From Phoenix dactylifera (Eukaryota > Streptophyta > Magnoliopsida > Arecales > Arecaceae), in the NCBI RefSeq assembly GCF_009389715.1, contig NC_052399.1, positions 4,604,938 to 4,668,937 on the forward strand: a DNA stretch of 64,000 nt, in the 5' to 3' direction. The notes beneath the pieces were generated by a model. That model was not told where the DNA came from, searched no databases, and saw only the letters and a list, made by a program, of their open reading frames with translations. Of the stretch, positions 22,154 to 34,305 are shown piece after piece (positions within the stretch are counted from its first letter, which is position 1; every line of letters begins with the position of its first letter). The translations under genes were made by a program, and so were the position numbers.

Positions 22154-22645
22154 TAGGGATGTCAACAGGGACGGATACCTGAATATTTTACCCATTCCCG
22201 AACTGAATGGCATAGTTTTACCCGAAATTAAATGGGGATGGTTTCCATAATGGGTTTAAAAATTAAAACCGTTCGGTTACAGTTTTGATGATTCTTCAGT
22301 CTGAAACCGAACCCAACACCGAACCCAAAACCTAACCTGAAACCAAACGTACCCGATATTTAATATCCTTTATATTTATTGTAAATCCAAATTACTAACT
22401 CCATGAGAATGGCCATAAGATAATCCTAGCCCCCTATCCCACTAAAGATATGAGAAAATTTTGAAATGAATAAAAAAATTGAACGGTTTTCCATTTTTCG
22501 GTTTTGGTTTCAGTTTTGCGGGTTTTCTTCGATGGCGGTTATGATTTTTTATTGATTTGGTTTCGGTTTTGAAGCAGTAGTACATTTCGATTTTAGTTTC
22601 GATTTTTTCACTAGCTACATCAAATCTTCCCTATTGACATGGCTA
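22154..22645. mobile_element. hAT-like non-autonomous element (492 bp)
   Basis: The left end TAGGGATGTCAACAGGGACG and the reverse complement of the right end, TAGCCATGTCAATAGGGAAG, form imperfect terminal repeats of the hAT type. The 8-bp flanks agree at only five positions, so the target duplication is old or absent. The interior is rich in GGTTTCGGTTTT-like words and has no ORF. It lies in the LysM kinase relic. Confidence 0.55.
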
Positions 22646-22875
22646 TAGGAAGAACTTGTTCTACTGCTTTACAACAAGCCTTTTCTCTTCCCCCCTCTCT
22701 CTCTCCTCTCTCTTTTTTTGGAGAAGCTCTCTCTAGCTAGCCTCTCTCGCCTTATTTTTTCTCATGCTATTGTTTCTCCCGCGTGCCTCTCCCATTTTGA
22801 AATAAATAAATCTAGATTAAATAAATAAATAAATAACTTTCTAAATTGAAAGATGAGATTATGTAAGATTGAAAT

Positions 22876-25032
22876 TGTAAAGATCCGCCTAGGATTGGGC
22901 CGGCCTCTGAATAAGGCGGCCCAATACAAAGAAAGAAAGGGGGGAGGGAGTATCCCGATCGGAATAGCCTCCCTCCCCTGTTTCAAATTTCTCCCCCTCC
23001 CGAATCCATCGGAGGGGAAGTTAGAGGGTGATTTAATCCTCCCATATCGGGCGAGGAACGCCTCCCCCCTCCTTCTAGGGCATCAACCGAGGGTCCTTCC
23101 ACAAAAAAAAAAAAAAAGAAGAAAGGGATTGGGTTTTACCTTGCCGCGGAAGGGATCGGCCCATCGCTGTCGATCCGGTCGGGAGGACCTCGCCGGAGGC
23201 AAGGTGAGCATCTTCTTCTTCTCCTCCTTCTTCGTTTTTGGCCCTTGCTTCTTTGGGAATGAGGCCGGGAAGCCTCCGGAATGATGGAGAAGCCGAGCCG
23301 GTTCGGCCTTCTCCTCTTCCGTTCCGGCCGGCCGGCAGTCGTAGGGCGTGGCACGGCCAGCCGTCGCCGGGCGTGGCACCACCGGCACGCCACAGACCGA
23401 CGACCATGGAGCGTCGCCGGCCGTGGGCCACCTGCAGCCGAACCCTCTCCTCCCCTTTCCGACGGGAAGAAGGAAGAAGAGAGGAAGAGAGAGGGTCTTT
23501 CCCCTCTCTTTCTCTTATTAAATAACCCTTTTATTATATTATTTGTCTATTTGTTGTTTGGTTTCCTTTTTACTATTGGATCCGGGAAGATCATGGCCTT
23601 GAGGACTCTAGATAGTCTTGGGATGCTAGATTTTAGAGGACCCTTTAGAGGATTAAACAGGGGTCCTAGATCATCTTATATCTTTGACAAAATTTAATAA
23701 TGACTTGGTTCTGTAGGGGAACAATCTATTGGACGAGAGGACGCTGAGCAGAGTCCTGAGCATTCCGGTTCATAGATCACCGTGAGGGCGGGTGATTACT
23801 TGTCGGAGTTTTCAATAAGAGTAAGAATCCTTGTACGCCAATCCTACATGATATACATATTTTTGCACTATATATGTTTGATATGCTATGATCCAGACAA
23901 AGCAAAATAGTTTTATATTTAATTATATTTTGATCGTGTTGGCTTGTGGTTGGTAGTGTGATGGATGCTTGTATGTGTATAACTTATACCTGCATAATTG
24001 AATTTATGGATGTGGTGGTATGGACTAACCATGTTATAGTGATTGCCCTGTCACGGGCCGGAAACGTGATCATGGTTAGTCTAGGCCGGAAATAAAGTAA
24101 ATAAAAGGGATTGATGTGTGGATGTGAAATTGATTAAATGAACATTGACTTTGGGCCGTCTCGTTATTATGGGTTTGCCCGTCACAGGCTCTAAGTGTGA
24201 CACTATTGGTTTGCCCGTCACAGGCTCTAAGTGTGACAATGTTGGTTTGCCCGTCACAGGCTCTAAGTGTGACACTATTGGTTGCCCGTCACAGGCTCTA
24301 AGTGTGACAATGTTGGTTTGCCCGTCACAGGCTCTAAGTGTGACAATGTTGGTTTGCCCGTCACAGGCTCTAAGTGTGACACTATTGGTTTGCCCTGTCA
24401 CGGGCTGGAAACGTGACCGGGATTTGGCCCAAAGTCGGAAAGATAATTGATCCGGATCAAGTTAATATAGAATGGAAAGAAAAAGCTTTGAAAATATTAA
24501 TGAAGATTAATGAGCTGTCGTATGCTATATCATTCTTGCGTGGTTGGACTTTCATTGATATTTGACGTGCATACTTATATTGATTATTTGAGCCTTTTGA
24601 TAGTCGGTTTATGATTTCATGAAATGTGCATCGATTTATCGTGGCTTTCAAATTCATATTATTATTGTGTTGGTATGGATGTGTAGGGATTCTTACTGGG
24701 CTGTAAAGCTCACCCCCCTCTTCTTCTTTTTCTTTACCAGAGTTGCAGGATGCATAGATTTGGATGGGATGGGCGCAGAGTGCGAGTACCAGAGTTATTA
24801 GTTAGTTAGTTTGTTTATCCTTCTTTGATGTCGATGAACATTTGAAGACTTTGTAATTGAACCAATTTGTTTATTTGGACATGTTGGATTTGTCTATTTG
24901 AATTATTAAATTAGTTGTGGATTTATTGGAATTTTTGTTAATCATAGGCCTTGCATGATCTTTAGGGCACTGCTCTAGGGCTCATGCGGCCGGTCGCGTA
25001 CCGGACCCGGGTGCTGGGTTCGGGGCGTGACA
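22876..25032. mobile_element. Solo LTR of a Ty3/gypsy-type retrotransposon (2157 bp)
   Basis: The unit begins TGTAAAGATCC and ends GGGGCGTGACA. It is flanked on both sides by GAAAT (22871-22875 and 25033-25037). No internal region or second LTR is present, so it is what remains after recombination between two LTRs. On the minus strand it would start TGTCACGCCCC, common for gypsy LTRs, but orientation is not proven. GC-rich at one end, it holds a 36-bp tandem array. It sits in the LysM kinase relic. Confidence 0.85.
24172..24421. repeat. 36-bp tandem array inside the solo LTR
   Basis: The unit GGTTTGCCCGTCACAGGCTC plus TAAGTGTGACACTATT recurs at 24172, 24208, 24244, 24280, 24315 and 24351, with a diverged seventh from 24387. 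One unit lacks a base. Each unit contains GTCACA...TGTGAC, a short palindrome. A related single unit lies at about 24040-24075. Confidence 0.95.
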
Positions 25033-25379
25033 GAAATGTTTGAGTAAAGAAATGAAGCTTATTTATCTGAAAAAACTTACAAGGGAATCACTTATTAATT
25101 AAATAAAATATAAAATGGTTTGGCACTGTACTTTCATCAATAAGCTATGCTTGGTTTGGATCAAGGTAACATCTACCCCCTAAAATAGTTTCAAATTCAT
25201 AGTCAAGGTAAGTTTAAGTAAGAAAGGATATCACATTGAGAACTAAAAAACTCTGTGATTAGTAAGTCTACCTTAGTGCTTAATGATTTTAAGCAAATGC
25301 AACTAGGCAGCAATCAAGGCTTGCCGTACAGACCTATATTGCCCCATATTAGGCATACCATACTATATCAATATAATAC

Positions 25380-25660
25380 TAAGGTTCTATTCAACATATG
25401 AACAAAACTGTTCCGAACTGGTGTGTGTGAACCAAGAGGAACTATCCCATACCACCCAGCTTCGTATCGTATTGGCCTGCACTCCACAATTTTTGATCGG
25501 CACCATGGTTGGGCGTGAGAAAATGCCATGTTGGTACAATGTACATATCATACCATGCTGGTAAGGTACCAGAGTGGTAGTAGGTACAAATATAGCAAAC
25601 CTTAGGAGTAATCCCTTACGACAAATGTGTGGTGTCATGTATAGTAAATATCTGATCATA
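25380..25660. repeat. Repeat-like block with CCGAACTGG and GGTACCA words
   Basis: The block contains CCGAACTGG, GGTACCA and related words on both strands, like the block at 55590-56175. It gives a spurious 90-codon minus-strand frame. No element ends were identified. Confidence 0.35.
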
Positions 25661-28600
25661 GAGGACTAATCGCACATTTCCATTTTTGCAAACTGAAATA
25701 GCCTTCAGGCTATTTTAATCTAAAAAAACATGTCTAGCAAGTAACGTTCTAAACTGTCCTATAATGTGGAAAAGTAGATGAAGAAGGAAGGCAACGTCCG
25801 ATGTAGGGAAATTATTCAACTAGATGGAGCAAATAATAGGTCAAGAGGATATATTGAAAAATTATCTCCACATACATGGCTATGCTCGGAAATATTCTTT
25901 AAGGTTAATGGATAGAAACAATCAAACAACTGCAGAATATCTAAAAAAGGTGGGGTTGAGAAGTAAAAACAAAATTGTAAGACATTGTAAGACATATCCT
26001 AATATGATTAATAAAAACATGTGCATGAGGAAATCTTTGATGCTCCAGTACCATATTATAATATTTGAACTGATAATATGATCAAAAAGAAAAAATGTAT
26101 CTTCAAGATCATTTTCTCCTAGAACAAGTCCACTTCATAATCCAGCAACAATTTTATGTTTTATTATTATTTACAATAAAAATACAAGAAGACAGCGAAT
26201 ATCCAACCAACATCAGCCAAGGTTACTGAACATATATTACATGATGCTTTCTAAGCCCAACAATTAACACAAATATATATAAAATGAATGCCAACTCACA
26301 TACAAGTGTAAGAGCAGTTTCTAGATCTCAAAGAATTTTGATTGACTGGGACACTTATGATGGATGGATTTTTTATAACAGCTATGCAATTCAGTGCTTG
26401 TGCAGATTATGATATAGCTTTCCCTTTTATGAAGTCACAGTTAGAAGACATGATTTGTTTCTCACTGGACATAAAAGTGGTTCAGAATTGGAACAACATC
26501 AGTTGTAAGAACAAAACTTGAACCAATGTAACCAAGTTATTGTGATAAACTTTGCACAGGATATTAAGGTCCACAAAAAACCTTTTTGACTTCGTCTTCA
26601 TCTGCTTTATAGCAACATCCTACGCATAAAGAGAAAAATGCCACTGATGACATCCAATACTACCAACAGTACTGCAGCAGTAAAGATAAACACATGCTAC
26701 TTACTTCTCCTCTTAAACACATAGTGGAAACACCCACAAGATCCCTGCCCAATCTTTTGTGATACACTAAAATTTGAATTTGCAACGCAAACTTCAGTAT
26801 ATGGGAAAATAGTTGCTGTAACAGACTCAAATGATGCCATACCCCTTTGCATCACAGAGCAATTCAAATATCGAGAACAAAATTAAAAGACAAATTTCCA
26901 GAGCCTGCATAAATGCAGTAACTGGATGGAAAAAGGAAAGATAACAATATCACAAATAGCATACATTCATAGCGCTACAATCCTTTCCATGAGGTATGAG
27001 ATGCAAAATTATTTGTACCAGCAGAGGAAGTAGAAGCTGGGGGGAAATGATATATTTTCTGTCCTCTTAAATATGCTTCCCAATGCACGTCTTTTCTTTT
27101 ACAGCAACAAATCCAAAAGAATACTGTGCATGAAACAGGAGATGCGGCTATGGATGTGAGGACAACTCCTGGAACAATATGTAAATGGTGTTGAGATCTT
27201 GATAAAATTTTGCTAGATCCACAGGGAAGAAGAAAAAAATTATGAGAAATTACACCAAATATCAGAATCAGGAGTTAGGAAAATAAAACGATGACAAGAA
27301 GTAGGTGAATCATGCAATGTAAAGTGATCCATAGCCCATTTCCTATAAAAGAAACATATCTTAACAATTTCAGCCTATTCCAGGTGTCCAAGATTACAAG
27401 AAACTTAGAATAATGCACACACCCTCATTTACATGATTACCATAGGTCAAAGTTTTTTACAGGAGTTGCAGTTTAATAAAGTTTTAACTTCAAACAATGT
27501 AAATTACTGAGACCTTGAAGGTGTGAATACATACATAAATTGTTAGAAGAATCTGCTCAATCATAATTATATTACATCAAAGGGGATTGCAAGGAAATGG
27601 CATTTTCAAGACAGGACTTTACCAATTAATCACCAGCAATATTTATTTTTAGAGCATCGCTTGGCATCTCAGTTTCATCGATGCTCTGTACCTGCTCCTA
27701 GAAGCCCAGAATAAGAGACTAGTGTAGTAGTAATTGTTTTACCCTATAATAAAAGCATCATTTACAGCTAATGTTAAATTACTAGATTTTTTTGTCATAA
27801 AGATGTAAAATGCCGTGATTTGCAACCAAAAATTGCAGCAACTTTCAATGATTTTACATTGACAAGCACAAGATGAAATCTCCAATCAGAAACATAGAAG
27901 ATATCTTTATCATTACTACTTAGGACATCAATGACTTTATTAGAAGTAGCATTAGGACTGTATCAGATCTTTGTCAGGGTGAAAGAGTTCTACGCAAGAG
28001 AAAAATATAGATATTTTATATAATGATAAAAGCATCACTAGGCTTTCTATGATGATCAATCCAACCAAATCCAACATCATCCCAGCCCCCATTCTATATT
28101 CATCACAAAATGATCATTCAGTTGTAAGTTAAAAATTTCAACAGCATACAAGAATTGCAATTAATAATGAATCACTGATATGCTTCAAGTAACATGGGTT
28201 GCAGTTGCTCAGTAAGGACTTCAACCAATCAAAACTTCTATTAAAATTAATCACAAAAAAAAGGTCCAAGTAAGTTGAAAAGCATGAACTGCCTATAAAG
28301 CAGAGATGATAAGAGAGATGGTAGTTTTCCCTTAGGAAAAAAAAAAGAAAACAGATATGATAGTAACTGACCATTGTCATCAACCATAACAACATGACCA
28401 TGGCCTTTTCCAATGCATTTTACATGCAAGACCAGGGAAAAAGAAAAAGTTAGTTAGCAGAATGCAAGCTTATTTTTACAGCACCAAAAGTACAATTACG
28501 TTAAGAATTTCATGAATTCTGACATCTAAATGAGAAGCCAATAGAGATGGGCTAAATTAAATGGGAATTACAGTATAAAGAAGAAAACTAGAAGAGAAAT

Positions 28601-29019
28601 TGCAGCATTTTAACACGGCTTAGCACACTGAAGCTGTGTAATTGAATATTTATGAGTTCTATGCACATGAATGATTTCAATTCGAAGACATTCTAGATTT
28701 GTCAAAAAATCAGCAGCTAGAAGGCATAAATTTGCACTTACCATAGCTATAAGTGGATAAAATACCAAATTCTCCTATATCTTAGCTGGTTCAGATGACA
28801 AACAATGTGATTACTCAGTGGACCTTGTCAAGAATCAACATGATCCATATGAAGATGCATTTTTTAAAAATTATGTGAAAATAACTTACGTATGGCTAAA
28901 ATCTTTATATGCGAGGGTAGGAGTTCAGACTGAAGAGGAAAATCTACATATAAAAGTGAGGCAACTGTGATGAAAATGAAAAGGTTTAAATCTCTGTTTG
29001 TTTATAAAAAGAAGGAAGA

Positions 29020-29037
29020 GGGGGGGGGGGGGGGGGG
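29020..29037 (+). repeat. Homopolymer G run (about 18)
   Basis: An unbroken G run lies in an intron-sized part of the LysM kinase relic. Its length in the assembly may be unreliable. Confidence 0.9.
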
Positions 29038-30188
29038 TGCGGTGAGGGTTTGTTTATAAGTTTCAAAATGGAAAGGTGGATATCTAGATTCGCATACGGT
29101 CGTTACTGAGTGCCCAAATTTAAATCTCCGTTTTTATCACTTCTCCAATTTTCAAGCACATCCTTGAGCTCTACGAAGATATGGTGAACTTCTTTTAGGA
29201 AGAGATATAGCGCAACATCTTTTGTGGGGGGAGTAAAATATCATACAGCACCTGTCAAGACCAGAAAGGTGGTGCAACTCCAAAGAAAAGAAAAGAAAGC
29301 AGCAGTCGAACAATGCTTCAAAAGCACCTCCCCTTTTGGGTATTTCTGCATCTCTCCTACAAGTGGATCTTAAAGTTTGTTCCCACCATGGCAGTTTCAT
29401 TCGACAACTTGTACAAAACTTTCTATTTATCTTGAATCGTTACCTTGTTTCGACAAAATTATAAGATTCTCAATTTAAGTTCACAAAAATCTATCAGCAT
29501 CTATATATTCCTCTCATCTTGGTTAATTTGTAATTATCTTCCTCACCTTCTTTTGAGCCCAACCTACATGAATTTGACTATAGAAAAGTATCGAATGCAG
29601 CTTTAAAAATGGTAGATAAAGCTCGGTTGGAAGGCATATCGGGTCACGACATGGAGGTCATAGGGTAAATCACAGGCTAGTCAGCATGGAGAGAAATTCA
29701 TAGACCTAACGAAATGAAAAGGAACCAAGAAGCACTCCCGCCAATACGGTTTAAATAAATTTGCAGGGAATAATGATATATGCCTGTTGTGGAAATGAAA
29801 ATCCTACCTCCAGCATGGATGAAGGAAGTGTCCCGAATCTTGTTTAGTTTCTTAGCCTCGCTAATGTCCGCCTTGAAAGGAGAGAAGAATGCGTCCCCAG
29901 GCTGAATGGTATATTCATTGTAGCAAGCAGATGTTTCTCTGGCTTTTCCAACACAAGCCACCCAGACTTCTCTGAGGATGCGCTTCGATGTGTCTCCTGG
30001 CTGGACGGCGTAGGCAGTGTCCGGAGCAATGCAGCCGTTTCGCTGAGGCTTCTGCCGGATTGTTTAGGCACAGAATACAGCGAGGCCGGGCATGAATCTG
30101 TTGGAGATATGTAGCATGGCATCAGTGACAAAACAGAGCAAGCAAAAACAGAACCACCACCGAAATCACTCGAATTTCTCGCATTCAT

Positions 30189-32689
30189 TTAAAAGAAGGT
30201 GCGCACCGCTAAGTCCAGTTAGACTTTTCTCTGCAGGAGCAGCACCTCGGGCAAGAAAGTAACAGCAATGGCACATATTCTTGGGGGAAAAAAGGGTGGC
30301 ACATATTCTTGGGGAAGAAAACAGATAATAGAAGAAGCCTAGGAGGATAATTGAGGCCTCAAAAGGAATTGCGCAACCTCCAGAAGAAACTTAAGCCCGA
30401 AGTTGGTTTGATCATCGTGAGATCATAATGTGAAGAAAACCTAATCTTGATAAAAGGAAAAGAAAGTTAAAAAAATGGAGACAAAAAAGAAATTCACCAC
30501 AAGATCGAGTGCTAGGAATGAAGAACTTTGCTGGGTTGTCAGGGCTCGATCATGAACGAAAAAGAAACGAAAGAGAATTAGATGCATACAATAGAAAACC
30601 GAATTCAAGAAATCAAACTAGAAGTTGGCAAAGGTGAGAGATTCGAAACTCCTTAAGTTCTTGCTACGATAAGATAGCGGTGATCCGAGAACCCTAAACT
30701 CGAGAATCTACGATCAGAAAACGGTAAAATTATCACATCAAAAAAAGGGTAAAATTAAGAAAAGCCTAAATTCAAGATTCTTCCTAGGGTTTCTTGATGG
30801 AGAGCTGGTGAGGGAATGATCATAGGATGGAAGAAGACGTTGAGGAAAGAGACGCAAAGAAAGAGGAAACGATCAAATCAGAGTAGTTTCAACTCCTTTT
30901 CTTTGACCACGACGCCGGCACAGAGAGGGAGGCTAACAAAAGAAACAAAGAGGGACCAAGAATCCAGAGGGAAAGAGGGAGGAAAGGGAGTCGGACGTCG
31001 GACGTAGCGTACGTACGTCGGACGAACGGCCACCCTTGTTTGGCTCGCCCCAGTGCAAGGGGCCGGAAATCAACCTATCAACGCCCCGGTGCAAGGGGGC
31101 CGGAAATCGAACCCATCAATCGACCGTTGGGAGCTTGGGCTATCGAGACTACGAGTCACGGACTCGGTCATTTATGATTTGAATATTATGTAATGCTGCC
31201 GCTCTCTATGCTTCGGCTGAGCATAGGCCGGATTTGGGTAAAAAAATATTAAATTTTACATGGACCTAGCCCAAAGTTATTAAAGTAACGTTTAGGCCCG
31301 AAAGCCGACCCACAATCCGCTCTAATGATTCAGGACGCTGATCGATGTCTTTTATCGATTGCTCCATTCATATTTGTGCGTTGCTAAACAAAGTCTTCGC
31401 TTTGGATTAGAGCTGATTATAGGCCGAGTTCAGGTAAAAAAGAGTCACATTTTAAATAGGCCCGACCCAAAATCTGATCAAATGAATAGAGTTTCCACCC
31501 GAGGCCTGACCCGTGATCAACAATACTTCGGATCACGAGATAGTGATCCTATCCAACAAGTGATTGGGCTTCTAACTCGCCTCTTATGTCAATTTTTTCT
31601 CTTATCTTCTTTGTATACAAAAGGCGAAGCCTAAAAAACAAAATTGAATTATTAATATACTATATTACTAAAGCATCTTCTTCAATCCATACCTAGTTAT
31701 AATCTTATAGAATAAAAATAGCAGTACATTAGCCTTCCCACATAGCCCTTGATTCAGCATTTTTACAATAACTAAAAGTTTAGCAATAACATATATAACT
31801 TTGCCCATATAATCTCTCATAATATATCTAATCTAATTGAGAAAAAGAAAAATTTTCTCAATCTGCTCAACTTAAATTGCTCAACAAAAATTTAGAAAAA
31901 GCTGAAAAAAATGGCCAAAATAGGATTTAGAACCTCTTTTCTTTCATTGATGATTTAAAAGTGAAAGATATAGCATTTATTTATTTATAATAATAAGGTC
32001 CATTCTTGCATAATTCGGATCGATTTTTTTTTATAGTTTGAATAGAATTAGCTTTCTAAAAATAGACACGACTAGAAAAAATCAACACAAACAAACTAAA
32101 ATCCTACAAGGGTAGATTTCGATTCTTATATCAACTTTATCTCTGATCACTCTATCTATTTGCTTTCTAGATTGGGAGATATGTCCAGTTAAAATTTTTC
32201 TCGAAAAAAATTTTAGTTTAACCAACTCAATTCGGACCCAAATGATGGAATTTGTACATAATTGCTAACTGCATTACCTCTTTTAGTGAGAGAGGATATG
32301 TCATGGATCTCAAAAAATTACCTAATTAAAAAAATCATCTAAATTAGATATCGTATGACCAAGTTACGACTTTCGGACGTTTGGCATGTGATTCAGCTTT
32401 TTGATATGCAAGTCTCACTTCTAAATCCTTTCCAGCCCTACCTGTAGTGACCAAAGTAGTCCTTCTCAAGTCCAGCAATCCTTTTGAATCAGGGTTCTTC
32501 TTGTTTATAAGATTTAGCTCCTACTAAATCAAAAATTATGGATGGGGAAATGCCTACTTCCTCACTTCGCAACTAAATCATTTAGCTTTGCTTGGAGATA
32601 GTTTCCAATCTCGGTCTTCTTTACTTCCAGATCTCGCGAGAGCTTGACCTCTTATAAGTAGTATCAGCTTCTCGTGTCATCATCATAAA
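30189..32689. other. Intergenic, no gene seen
   Basis: No coding exon is recognised. It contains a 36-bp direct duplication (31046-31118, unit starting CGCCCC[A/G]GTGCAAGGGG), two GGCCGGATTTGGGTAAAA / GGCCGAGTTCAGGTAAAA blocks near 31210 and 31420 of a common dispersed repeat type, and from about 31850 one copy of a diverged direct repeat shared with 37330-37905. Confidence 0.5.
31850..32460. repeat. Diverged direct repeat, copy 1
   Basis: It shares a run of aligned blocks with 37330-37905, for example TTGGGAGATATGTCCAGTTA here and TTGGAAAATATATCTAGCCA there, then TTTTAGTTTAACC / TTTTTAGTTTAATC, and the closing CCTACCTGTAGTGACCAAAG / CCTACTCATTACGGTCAAAA. The two copies flank the gypsy fossil and may be its LTRs or an unrelated repeat. 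Confidence 0.6.
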
Positions 32690-34305
32690 TTTATTACAGG
32701 CATTAGCAAGTCGCTTCGTCAAAGCTGTAGTTACAAGATATGTTCCTCTGTGTTTTAGAGGCATTAATTATAAACTACCTCATGTACTTTATAAGTCGAT
32801 ACTTTCCTCTGCCAACTATAAAAGACTGCATCTCAATCCCTAAGGCATGGGCTTCCAAGGATGATATGATAAACATCTAAAAAAACTACTTCGTAAGTCA
32901 CCTCATCAATGTACCTCTCAGTTATTAAAAATATAAAGTTATAGTACTTGGTGATCTTCTACTTGATATCTTTTTGAATCCATCGAGAGGGTAAGAACCC
33001 AAATAAAGCTTGGTCCACAACTTTAGTTTCCAAATGAGGCTTGCATATATATATGAGGTTCTTCTAGCTTCCAAGATCTATAATAGCTCTGATAATGCTT
33101 TGCTTCTTCTGGATTTTTAAGTGAAAGAGTTTTTCTCATGTTCTAGGTTTGTTTCAGTTGCTGTCATGGATTTTCTTGCCATCATTGTCAATTTTGAATC
33201 TGCTTACTCAAGCTCAAGTAGTTCTTCAACCTCTATCAAATTAAAAATTGCCTTTCTTTTCTTCTTAGAATCTTTATCCTTCAACTTTTTCCTCTTCGGC
33301 TACAACTTGGGGTAAAGCTTCCAACACTTTTTCTTAGTATATCCATTGATCTCATAGTGGTCGCAATAATTTTCTCTAAATTATGTTAGCCTACTTTTGC
33401 TTTGCTCCTCTTTCTGGAATAGCTTTTTGCTACTTTGCTTGAACTTATCGCCATTCTTATCGCCCTTAGGCCAATTCTTCTCCTTAATTCACAAGGCTTT
33501 TATACTAGCTTCATTAATATTTTCAACTTTGAAGAGTTTCAACTTCTTCTGGGAGACAACTGACGTACTTCATGAAGATCGCATGATCATCGATGGAGAT
33601 CCGAGTGAGATGACTTACTTGTAGAACTCGATGGTGAAATCCTGGATAGATTGGTCATGCTTCTATCACAAGTACTGCCATTTGATCTAACAATCCTCCT
33701 CATGATTGACTGGGTAAAATGGCTTCTTGATTAGGCTCTTAAATTTATACTACATCAGATTAGAGATGTCATTGTGCTGCATATATAAATTTCACTAGGT
33801 AAGAGCATGGTTGGAAAGCTTGAGGCATGTAAAAACTATCTTTCTGATGCTAGTGTAATTATAGTTAATTGGTCTAGCCAATTATCCAGCCTCTCTGCGT
33901 CGACAATCCCATCATATACAAGAATCTCGAAATGAGCTTCAACTTTGAAAGGCTGAATTGGAGGATTTTGAGTGTCTGCATGTTGCTCATCCTCCTCGTT
34001 AGAGGGTAGATCTTTGTCCCCAGACGTGGAAGTCGGCTTTGCTGTGGGAATTAATGATGATTGTATTTAAAAGCATCGGCAATCAAAATACGATCTTGGT
34101 GAGTTGAGCAATCTTCTTCTCAAATTTTATGAGACATCCTTTTATCTTGTCATCCGTCGAAATAGAACCGGCAACTATATTAATCTTTATCCTTCACTAT
34201 ACTCCGAGCACGAATAGTCCTTCTCCTATCTACTTGTACCGCTCGTGCATCTGGACTATAAATTAAGGTCCCATCATATGTAGAAGTCCAAACTCCAATA
34301 CCAAC
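32690..34305 (-). mobile_element. Ty3/gypsy fossil: gag and protease region
   Basis: On the minus strand the order is a primer-binding-like site (about 34285-34305), a gag segment with a DGIVDAERLDNWLDQLT motif, a zinc-knuckle segment near 33340, and a protease-region segment near 32780-33050. No full reverse transcriptase or integrase is seen. It is broken in many places and old. The family call rests on the gag motif and the order of the parts. Confidence 0.7.

Larger units (their letters stand above)
20299..30188 (-). pseudogene. LysM-domain receptor-like kinase relic
   Basis: Pieces of one LysM-RLK appear in order on the minus strand. 30188-29808 holds a signal-peptide-like start, SCPASLYSVPKQ, and LysM segments containing DTAYAVQPGDT and YTIQPGDAFFSPFKADISEA. 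27212-27019 holds a juxtamembrane and membrane segment (PGVVLTSIAASPVSCTVFFW, then CCCKRK). 26844-26705 holds FPYTEVCVANSNFSVSQKIG followed by a degraded glycine loop. 26619-26533 holds DVAIKQMKTKSKRFFVDLNI and LCKVYHNNL, with the ATP lysine kept. 20397-20299 holds LTQLVEIVDPYLVGYNKKSY. The LysM exon needs a frame change. I could not find the catalytic HRD and DFG exons. The last intron-sized gap holds a hAT-like element and a solo LTR. The parent would be a chitin/LCO-type receptor at the plasma membrane. Confidence 0.72.

Noticed and set aside
24081-24401. 106-codon minus-strand frame with repeating SHLEPVTGKP
   Set aside because: It is the translation of the 36-bp tandem array, not a protein.
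24172-24421. Regular short repeats resembling a CRISPR array
   Set aside because: The units abut directly with no unique spacers, lie in a plant solo LTR, and are ordinary tandem repeats.
25824-26081. 85-codon plus-strand frame in the LysM kinase relic
   Set aside because: It has AT-rich composition and no recognisable domain, and lies opposite the relic's orientation.
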